From: Verrucomicrobiales bacterium
GTDB lineage: Bacteria > Verrucomicrobiota > Verrucomicrobiia > Limisphaerales > J093
Reading direction: 5' to 3'
NCBI GenBank assembly: GCA_024233305.1
Contig: JACKPV010000038.1
Location: 1-64,000 of the forward strand
Length of the DNA: 64,000 nucleotides
Under the pieces are notes generated by a model. It had not been told where the DNA came from. It ran no database searches and was given only the letters and a program-made list of their open reading frames with translations. Made by a program: the position numbers and the translations under genes. Below, one piece after another: positions 56,341 through 64,000 of this stretch. How positions within the stretch are numbered: the first letter of the stretch is position 1; the number at the start of each line of letters is the position of its first letter.

Positions 56341-57410
56341 CGGGTCGGAACAAGCTACCGCGATGGGTCCGCCGGGTGTTCACTGACCCGAACGCCCGCG
56401 TTCCCGGGACTGCCCCCACGCGCGCCACCCGTCCGCCAGCAGTCAATCCGGCCGCCCTTCGCGGGGTCTTGAGTCTGGTGTGCTCCCTGGCCTGGTTCGC
56501 CGGCAGCACCGGTTGTTCGCGTCCGCCCGCGCCCGATCCGGATCTGGTCGCCCGCATCGGCGATCGGGAGATCCGCGTGGCCGAGTTCGAGGACTGGATG
56601 CGACACCGTGCGGTGGGCGCCAATCAGCGGGCGAAGGAAGCCCTCCTGGAGGAGCTGTTCGATCATTACGCGGCCGTCCAGGAGGCGGTCGATCGCGGGC
56701 TCGACCGGGATCCCGCCATCCGCCGCGCCTGGGAAAACCTCCTGGTCAGCCGGTTGCGAGAGCAACAGCTGGAACCGCGACTGACGAACGCCGTGCCCAC
56801 GCCGTCGCAGGTGGCGGTGCAATACTCAAATCGAATCGCGGCCTTCAACGAACCCGAGTTGCGACGCGGGGCGATGCTGTTCGCCAGCCTGCCGCCCGAA
56901 GCCCCGGAAGATCGGCGGATGGCCGTGCGCGAACGGCTTGCCCGGGCGCGGCAGCTGGCCCTGGGCGCAAGCGCCGCTGAACCCGGCACGCGCGGTTTCG
57001 GCGCGCTCGCCGTCGAGTTCTCGGAGGACCCGGTCACACGCTACAAGGGAGGGGACCTCGGCTGGCTCGCCGCCAGCCGGTCGGACAACCGCTTCGATCC
57101 TGCCGTGCTCGAAGCGCTGTTCGCCCTGCGCCAGACGAATGACGTCAGCGGGGTCATCGAAACGCCCCGCGGCTTCTATGTCGTGAAATGGCTCGATGTC
57201 CGGCCCGCCCGCGTGAAGTCACTGGAATCCGTCCGCGCGATGCTCGAACACGAGTTGTTGATCGAGAACCGCCGGCAGGCCGAGGCCGACTGGAGACTGG
57301 AAGTGCGCGAGGGCCGCCGGATCGAGGTGTTCCCCGAAGTCCTGAATCGGATCACGGCTCCCGCCGGCCGCGGCGTGGCCGGCCCGCCGGATCCCCCCGC
57401 GGTTCCTTGA
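56337..57410 (+). CDS. PpiC-type peptidyl-prolyl isomerase lipoprotein (SurA/PrsA-like)
   Basis: A 357-aa periplasmic foldase, last gene of the giant-protein operon. The start at 56337 overlaps the previous stop (ATGA). A long basic N-terminus precedes a lipobox (FAGSTGC, Cys near residue 60). A SurA N-like helical part follows (VAEFEDWMRHRAVGANQRAKEALLEELFDHYAAVQEA). The parvulin domain spans about 180-310 (RRGAMLFASLP, LAVEFSEDPVTRYKGGDLGWLA, ALRQTNDVSGVIETPRGFYVVKWLD). Such proteins help outer-membrane or secreted proteins fold. Its place in this operon suggests a chaperone dedicated to the large secreted products. Confidence 0.9.
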   Translation: MTGRNKLPRWVRRVFTDPNARVPGTAPTRATRPPAVNPAALRGVLSLVCSLAWFAGSTGCSRPPAPDPDLVARIGDREIRVAEFEDWMRHRAVGANQRAKEALLEELFDHYAAVQEAVDRGLDRDPAIRRAWENLLVSRLREQQLEPRLTNAVPTPSQVAVQYSNRIAAFNEPELRRGAMLFASLPPEAPEDRRMAVRERLARARQLALGASAAEPGTRGFGALAVEFSEDPVTRYKGGDLGWLAASRSDNRFDPAVLEALFALRQTNDVSGVIETPRGFYVVKWLDVRPARVKSLESVRAMLEHELLIENRRQAEADWRLEVREGRRIEVFPEVLNRITAPAGRGVAGPPDPPAVP

Positions 57411-57430
57411 GCCGGCCCGCACTGTAGGCT

Positions 57431-57958
57431 TCAAGGGCAGGTCGCCGCATCCCGCAGGCCATCCGCTTCCGCGCGCACCGCCTCCTTTTCGCGGACGGTG
57501 TCGAAGAACTCCTCGGCCACCATGAAACCCACGCAGTTCGGAGCGCCGCAGCAACAGGGGTGATCGCGGTAGTCGGCGATGTCGTAGCCGTAGTTGAACG
57601 TGAGTTCCTCCCCGGCACGGATGGTGCGCAGAGCGCGAATCCAGATGCGGCTCTCCTCGTTCTCCGCTTCGCAGTTGGGCGCGCAACTGTGGTTGATGAA
57701 CCGCGCCGGATTCCACTCGACGTTGCCGTCCAGATCGAAGTGCTCGTCGACGTCGAAGATGTACTCGTTCTGGGCCTCAAGCTGGGCGGCGGATTCGGTC
57801 TTACTGATCTTGCGGCCGAGGTATTCGATGAGCCGGGTTCCCTTGCGGATCGTTCGACGGGCGAACGCACCCGTGCCGTGAATGCCCGAGCGGCGAAATT
57901 CGATCCACTTGTTCTCCGGCGGTGCGGCGGCAACCCGGCCTGGCTGAGCGCGTTTCAT
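57431..57958 (-). CDS. SET-domain protein methyltransferase
   Basis: A 175-aa protein made almost wholly of a SET domain. Seen in order: IHGTGAFARRTIRKGTRLIEYLG, FDVDEHFDLDGNVEWNPARFINHSCAPNCEAE with the NHSC SAM-binding core, GEELTFNYGYD with the catalytic Tyr, and a post-SET cysteine cluster (CCCGAPNC). It should transfer methyl groups to lysines of some protein. Bacterial SET proteins are known in several phyla, but their targets are mostly unknown. I start at the ATG at 57958; the frame is open to 58069, but that part is non-conserved. It lies 107 bases downstream of the RNase-like gene on the same strand and converges on the giant-protein operon. Confidence 0.88.
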   Translation of the reverse strand: MKRAQPGRVAAAPPENKWIEFRRSGIHGTGAFARRTIRKGTRLIEYLGRKISKTESAAQLEAQNEYIFDVDEHFDLDGNVEWNPARFINHSCAPNCEAENEESRIWIRALRTIRAGEELTFNYGYDIADYRDHPCCCGAPNCVGFMVAEEFFDTVREKEAVRAEADGLRDAATCP

Positions 57959-58065
57959 GGGTGATGCGGGCGCCCCGGCAAACGACCCGCCGGAAAAGCC
58001 TCGCGCCGACTCTGCCCGACCACCCCCGCATGCGCCAAGCTTCCTTCCGGTCTTTTCGCCCGCCG

Positions 58066-59460
58066 TCAATCGAGCGTCAACGGCTCGCCATAGCCGGGCA
58101 GCTCGGCTTCGATCCCGAAGCGTTCCCGCACCGCCTCCCGCAATCCCTCGCGCCCGCGCCCCTCGCCGTGGGTCAACACCAGCCGCGGACCGCCCGACGC
58201 CAGGCAGGCGAACCAGTGCAACAGGTCTTTCTGGCCGGCGTGCGCGCTGAATCCGCCCAACGTGCGGATGTTCGCCTGCACGGCGATCTTCTCGCCGTGG
58301 ATGCGCACCATCGGCTCACCCTCGACCAACCGACGCCCCAGCGAGCCCTCCCCCTGGTAGCCCACGATCAACACCCAGGTCTCGGGGCGCCACAGGTTCT
58401 GCTTCAGATGATGCAGGATGCGGCCCGCGTTGCACATCCCGGCGCCCGCCAGCACCAGGCAGGGCCCGGCGACCTCGTTGATCGCCTTCGAGTCGTCGGC
58501 GGAGGTGCTGAGGTTCAACGAGCTGAGGTCCGACTGCATCTGGTGGTTCCGCCGCAGCGAGATGGCTTCCTCGTCGTACAGCTCCGGATGCCGCTCGTAA
58601 ATGCGTGTCGCCTCGATGGCCATCGGGCTGTCCAGGTAGATCGGGAACCGCGGCACCAGGTTGCGCCGGAACATCGAGGCCAGCAGATACAGCATCAACT
58701 GGGCGCGACCGACCGCGAACGTCGGCACCAGGATCTTGCCCTTTTCCTCGACGGCGCGCGCGACGATCTGCTCGAACTCCCCGACGGTCTCCGTCAGCGA
58801 GCGATGATCGCGGTCGCCATAAGTCGACTCGAGGAACACCATGTCGGCGCGGCGCAGGCATTCGTAGTCCTTGAGGATCGGCACGCCCAACGGGCCGAGA
58901 TCGCCGGAGAAAACGACGATGCGCTCGTGCCCGTTCTCCTGCACCAGCAACTGGATGCTCGATGAGCCGAGGATGTGGCCCGCTTCGGCAAAGCGCGCCT
59001 TGATGCCCGGGGCGACGTCGACGGGTTCGTCATACGCCACCGGGACGATCCGACCGAGGATGGCCTCGACATGCCCGATCGTGTAAAGGGGTTCCTCCGG
59101 CGGTTTGGCCTGGCGCTCCAGCTTGCGGTTGAGCCGCTCCGCGTCGTGCGCCTGGATCTTCGCCGAATCGCGCAGAATCAGCGCGGTGAGATCCTGCGTC
59201 GCGGGCGTGGCGAAGACGGGGCCTTCGTAACCGCGCCTGGCCAGCAACGGTAGCCGGCCCACATGGTCCAGATGACAGTGGGTCAGCAACACGGCATCCA
59301 GGCTGCGGGGGGAAATCCCGCGCGGCAGCGTGTTGCGCCGTTCCGCCATCCGAACGCCCTGAAACATGCCGAAATCGATCAGGACCTGCGCCCGGTCGGT
59401 CTGCACCAGATAGGCCGAGCCCGTGACTTCGCCGGCCGCGCCGTAGGGGGTGATTTGCAT
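58066..59460 (-). CDS. Metallo-beta-lactamase beta-CASP ribonuclease
   Basis: A 464-aa RNA-processing nuclease of the CPSF73/Ysh1-like family. The zinc motif is THCHLDHVG (His61, His63, Asp65, His66), with further metal ligands later in FAEAGHILGSSSIQL and FSGDLGP. The beta-CASP domain follows, with motif A in FLESTYGDRDH, PIYLDSPMAIEAT, and GAGMCNAGRILHHL; the C-terminal RMM-like part includes GEPMVRIHGEKI and GFSAHAGQKDLLHWF. It acts in the cytoplasm on RNA. A 21-base palindrome lies just upstream (59486-59506). Confidence 0.92.
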   Translation of the reverse strand: MQITPYGAAGEVTGSAYLVQTDRAQVLIDFGMFQGVRMAERRNTLPRGISPRSLDAVLLTHCHLDHVGRLPLLARRGYEGPVFATPATQDLTALILRDSAKIQAHDAERLNRKLERQAKPPEEPLYTIGHVEAILGRIVPVAYDEPVDVAPGIKARFAEAGHILGSSSIQLLVQENGHERIVVFSGDLGPLGVPILKDYECLRRADMVFLESTYGDRDHRSLTETVGEFEQIVARAVEEKGKILVPTFAVGRAQLMLYLLASMFRRNLVPRFPIYLDSPMAIEATRIYERHPELYDEEAISLRRNHQMQSDLSSLNLSTSADDSKAINEVAGPCLVLAGAGMCNAGRILHHLKQNLWRPETWVLIVGYQGEGSLGRRLVEGEPMVRIHGEKIAVQANIRTLGGFSAHAGQKDLLHWFACLASGGPRLVLTHGEGRGREGLREAVRERFGIEAELPGYGEPLTLD

Positions 59461-59485
59461 AGCGTCGTCTCGTCTTTGCTGGAAG

Positions 59486-59506
59486 CGGGTTCGATCATCG
59501 AACCCG
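59486..59506. promoter_or_regulatory. 21-base palindrome upstream of the beta-CASP RNase gene
   Basis: Perfect 10-base arms (CGGGTTCGAT and ATCGAACCCG) around a single central C, 26-46 bases upstream of the RNase start on the minus strand. The length and position suit an operator. It could also be a hairpin in the leader RNA. Confidence 0.5.
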
Positions 59507-59652
59507 AGGGTGTGTTGTCTGCCGCGCAGCCTACCTGCACGCTCCCGCCCCGGGGAGAAAAATGGGGGAAATCCTGCGCGGCCGGCATCGGAAAGAGTCC
59601 GCGACGCCAGCCCCGGTGGCGAAGCGCCGGGGGTCGCCAGGCCGGCGCGGGT

Positions 59653-60577
59653 TCAGGCGGCGCCGTCGGTCAGGCGGGCGCGGACTTTCTCGAGCAGGGC
59701 CTTGGTGGCGCGGATGCCGTCGGGCTCGGCGAGCCGGCTGCCCTCGTACTCGATCCCGACGTAGCCGCGGTAGCCCGCCTCAAGCACGATTTTCATCATG
59801 CGCTCGTAGTCGGTGTGGAGTTCGCGTCCGTGTTCGTCGAAATCGTGGCTCTTCGCGCTTACAGCACGGGCGAAAGGCATGAGTTCGGCCACGCCACGGT
59901 ACCGGTCGTAGTCTTCGCCGTCCCGGATCCGAAAGTTGCCGAAGTCCGGCAGGGTGCCGCAGTTGCGCAGACCCACCTGCTTGATGACGGCGGCCAGCCA
60001 GGCGCCGTTCGACGACAGGCCGCCGTGGTTCTCGACGAGGACGTTCAACCCATGGCGGGCGGCCTGTTCGGAAAGCCGGCGCAACCCGTCGGCGGCCCGG
60101 TCCCGCTGCTCCTCGAAGGTCCCCTGGCCGAGCGTGGCGGCGTTCACGCGGATCGAATGGCATTGCAGCTGTTTGGCGGCCTCGATCCACTTGAAGTGGT
60201 TGTCGACCGCCTGCAGCCGCTGGTTGGTGTCGGGGTGGCCCAACTCGCCCTCGCCGTCCACCATGATCAACAGGATCTTGACCCCGAAACCGTCGGCCCG
60301 GCGTTTGAAGTCGGACAGGTAGTCCGAATCCCGGGCCTTGTCCTTGAAGAACTGGTTGACCAGTTCGACGGCTTCGATCCCGTATTGCTCGCGGGCGATC
60401 TGGGGGAAGTCATCGTGCCGGACGCGCCCGCCGAAAAGCGAGCGGTGTAGGGACCACTCGGCGAGCGAGATCACGTAGGGCAACTTGTCGGTGCCGGCCA
60501 GCGGGGACCGGCGACCGGCCTGTCCGAGGACAGAACCGGTCGCGGCCAGGGCGGCTCCCTTGAGGAATGTGCGGCGA

Positions 60578-60585
<8 letters not shown>
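59653..60585 (-). CDS. Sugar phosphate isomerase/epimerase with Tat signal
   Basis: A 310-aa TIM-barrel protein of the xylose-isomerase-like family. The Tat signal is MIDRRTFLKGAALAATGS, so it is probably exported. Family patterns are EAVELVNQFFKDKA, KILLIMVDGEGELG, WIEAAKQLQCHSIRVNAATLGQG, NVLVENHGGLSSNG and GYRGYVGIEYEG, with Glu, His and Asp residues that likely hold a metal. Its start overlaps the MFS permease gene by eight bases, so transporter and enzyme probably handle the same sugar or nucleoside-like compound. Tat forms are typical of Verrucomicrobia and Planctomycetes. Substrate unknown. Confidence 0.88.
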
Positions 60586-62143
<1,558 letters not shown>

Positions 62144-62712
62144 GTCAGAGGAAGGCAACGGATTGTCGGTGAGAGACGGAACCGCCGGCCGCCGCCGGAA
62201 CGTCCGGGCAGGCGGGCAGGTCCCATGGAAACGCGCCGGTCATCAGCAGGAAGCAGGGACCCGCCCGCGAGCGCGAGGCTCCGGGCCGCCTTGGTCGAAT
62301 TGGTGACGCGGTTGCATGTGTCCGGGAAGGCTAGAAAGAAAGCGGTCCGCTTGGCAAGCCGTACGGCGCCCATTGTGACGCCGCCGCCCAGTTCCGGTTC
62401 AGCCTGTCCGGAGCGCTGGACTTATCCCGCAGCCGGCGGGGCTCCCGGTGGGGCCGGCGGCGTTGATTCGGCACCCCCTTTCGCCAGCCGCCGCGAACTC
62501 GGAAAAAGCCGGGACGCGCACTTTGCTCGGTGCCGGCAATCGGTGAAGCCTCGCGCGCCCATCGCAGGGTGCGGTGGGCAGTCCGTGCGGACTGCTGTCC
62601 CCGGGGCGGCAGACGGGTGTTCGTGTTCGGGGCGGGGGTCGCATCGGACACGGGCGGCCGCCGGCAGGAATGCTTTGAATCCGGGACCGAAAGCCGCTAA
62701 ACAACCCGTCGA
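62144..62712. other. Intergenic region without a gene
   Basis: About 570 bases between divergent genes, with no credible coding frame. It holds a hairpin GCAGTCC-GTGC-GGACTGC (62578-62595). A weak promoter-like pair (TTGAAT 62675-62680, TAAACA 62698-62703, spacing 17) lies just before the methyltransferase, which would then be nearly leaderless. Confidence 0.4.
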
Positions 62713-63273
62713 ATGGGCGTCGCCGGATTGAAGCTCAACCTCGGTTGCGGAGAGAAGTATCTCCCGGGGTATGTGAACTGTGACCTGTTGTCGCACGTTC
62801 GCGCCGACCGCCATTTCGATCTGAACCGCGTGCCGTATCCGTTCGCGGCGGGCTGCGCGGCCGAGATCCTGCTCGACAACGTGCTCGAGCACCTCGACGA
62901 CCTCCTGGCGGTGATGGGGGAACTGCACCGCCTGCTGGCGCCCGGCGGCCGGCTGCGGGTCTGGGTGCCTTATGGCAAGAGCGACTGGGCGTTGCAGGAT
63001 CCGACGCACAAGCACTACTTCACCGAGCAGAGCATGAACTACTTTTGCGAGGGGTGGGCCTACAGCTATTACGTCCCGTTCCGGTTCCGTTTGATCGAGG
63101 CGCGGCTGTTCGCGGATGCCAACAACCGGCGGCAGCGCCTGCGCAATCTCATCCCCTTCCGCAGCGTGCTGCGGTATTTCCTGTTCAACCTGTACGACGG
63201 CATCTACTTCGAACTCGAAAAGCCCGCCGGGGGTCCGGCGTCCCCCGCCGTCCCGCCGTCTCCCGCGCCATGA
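62713..63273 (+). CDS. SAM-dependent methyltransferase (Methyltransf_11-like)
   Basis: A 186-aa class I methyltransferase. Motif I is LKLNLGCGEKYLPGYVNCDL, followed by FDLNRVPYPFAAGCAAEILLDNVLEHLDD and LHRLLAPGGRLRVWVPY. HKHYFTEQSMNYFCEG and a C-terminal helix-rich part complete it. This short form with the HYFT-like segment is often found in surface-polysaccharide gene clusters. Its stop overlaps the start of the next gene (ATGA), so it is probably coupled to the large membrane protein. Target unknown. Confidence 0.88.
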   Translation: MGVAGLKLNLGCGEKYLPGYVNCDLLSHVRADRHFDLNRVPYPFAAGCAAEILLDNVLEHLDDLLAVMGELHRLLAPGGRLRVWVPYGKSDWALQDPTHKHYFTEQSMNYFCEGWAYSYYVPFRFRLIEARLFADANNRRQRLRNLIPFRSVLRYFLFNLYDGIYFELEKPAGGPASPAVPPSPAP

Positions 63274-64000
63274 AGCCCCCCGCCCCTTCCGAGTCCCGCG
63301 TGCCGCGCTGGTCGAACCCTCCCTGGCTGGGGGTGCTGCTGGCCCTGGCCGCGATTCTCCTGCTGCTCTTCAACCAGAGTTTTCAGGGGGGCAGCATTCT
63401 GTTCTCGAGCGACGGACCGCTCGGAGTGAACGCCGCCGCCTACGCGGCGATGCCCGCGGCGTTCACCGGCATGTGGCAGGATTTGAACTGGGTGGGCAGC
63501 GCGGTGGGGAGCGCCTTCCCCAGCACCACTTACGGATTGCTCTGGCTGCTGGGACCGCTCTGGTTCGCGAAGCTGTACGCGCCGGCGTCCCTGCTCCTGC
63601 TGGGCTTGAGCGCCTGGGTCTTCTTCCGCCAACTCCGCTTCCGGCCCGCGGTCTGCCTGCTCGCGGCGCTGGCGGCGGCACTGAACACGGACTTCTTCAG
63701 TTATGCCTGCTGGGGGCTGGGCACGCTGGCGCTGGCGGTGGCCGCGACGTTCCTGGCTCTCGCGGCCCTCGTGACCCCCGTGCCTTCACGCCGCTGGATC
63801 AAGGACGCGCTCGCCGGTCTGGCGGTGGGCATGGCGGTCATGGAAGGTTTCGACAGCGGCGCGATCCTCAGCCTCTACGTGGCCGCGTTCGTGCTTTTCC
63901 AAGCCTGGCAGGCCGGCCGCTTGGAGGGATTGGGACGGGGCGTCGGGCGGCTGGGAATCGTTGCGGGCATGGCGGTTTTCATTGCGGCCCAGGCGTTGAC
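63270..64000 (+). CDS. Large polytopic membrane protein, N-terminal part (cut by window end)
   Basis: The ATG at 63270 overlaps the methyltransferase stop, and the frame stays open to the window end (243 codons seen). After a Pro-rich start comes a first helix (WLGVLLALAAILLLLF), an exported loop (FSSDGPLGVNAAAYAAMPAAFTGMWQDLNWVGSA), then at least four more helices. An SSDGPLG-type loop after helix one is seen in YfhO-like membrane proteins and some glycosyltransferases of the GT-C fold. That assignment is tentative. The methyltransferase neighbour fits a role in surface glycan or lipid modification. Confidence 0.7.
   Translation, partial: MKPPAPSESRVPRWSNPPWLGVLLALAAILLLLFNQSFQGGSILFSSDGPLGVNAAAYAAMPAAFTGMWQDLNWVGSAVGSAFPSTTYGLLWLLGPLWFAKLYAPASLLLLGLSAWVFFRQLRFRPAVCLLAALAAALNTDFFSYACWGLGTLALAVAATFLALAALVTPVPSRRWIKDALAGLAVGMAVMEGFDSGAILSLYVAAFVLFQAWQAGRLEGLGRGVGRLGIVAGMAVFIAAQAL

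Overview
The window is a high-GC bacterial chromosome segment, most likely from a Verrucomicrobiota member of the PVC group. The reasons are a paired PSD1/DUF1553 protein with a planctomycete-type cytochrome c motif and a DUF1501 Tat protein, several Tat-signal sugar enzymes and oxidoreductases, a one-component type II-secretion-like operon, giant LamG proteins, and intergenic GTAGCCGCCGACGTG-type repeats. This is inferred from gene content only; no rRNA or marker phylogeny was available.

Layout. 1-8.9 kb: a small unknown protein, tRNA-Pro(UGG), a lipoprotein GH29 alpha-L-fucosidase coupled to a cysteine synthase, then on the minus strand a GNAT-nitrilase fusion, an enolase-superfamily dipeptide epimerase, an unknown multi-pass membrane protein and purU. 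9.0-15.5 kb: a tightly coupled operon for a type II secretion/type IV pilus-like machine (GspE/PilB ATPase, PilM/GspL-PilN-like, PilO/GspM-like, secretin). 15.5-19.1 kb: a peptide ABC transporter (binding lipoprotein and two permeases, no ATPases). 19.1-21.8 kb: a pgk-tpiA-secG operon with a visible promoter and intrinsic terminator. 22.0-23.9 kb: a frameshifted transposase that joins a DruA-like (DUF4338) domain to an ISAs1 DDE transposase. 24.1-28.6 kb: GH172-type (DUF2961) enzyme, Tat Gfo/Idh/MocA oxidoreductase, sulfatase. 28.6-31.9 kb: an octaheme tetrathionate-reductase-family cytochrome, an ArsR regulator, and two 179-bp copies of a MITE-like repeat. 32.0-36.5 kb: the PSD1/DUF1501 pair. 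36.5-39.0 kb: selA and selD; selD itself reads through an in-frame UGA (selenocysteine) followed by a plausible SECIS hairpin, so the usual ORF start is wrong.

39.5-57.4 kb is the most unusual part: five same-strand genes with overlaps or gaps of at most 13 bases, encoding an exported protein of about 360 aa, a 735-aa LamG protein, a 3260-aa giant, a 1259-aa protein with thrombospondin-3, RTX and Calx-beta modules, and a PpiC-type foldase lipoprotein. The last third of the giant looks, by eye, like the pore-helix and TcB-binding part of Tc toxin A subunits; the operon may be an undescribed large secreted or surface complex. 57.4-64.0 kb: a SET-domain methyltransferase, a beta-CASP metallo-beta-lactamase RNase, a Tat sugar isomerase/epimerase with a nucleoside-type MFS permease, a small methyltransferase and the start of a large membrane protein cut by the window edge.

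The sugar-acting genes (fucosidase, GH172, sulfatase, Gfo/Idh, isomerase, MFS) suggest a polysaccharide-degrading lifestyle; the octaheme cytochrome and selenocysteine machinery suggest anaerobic or redox-flexible metabolism. Both are inferences.
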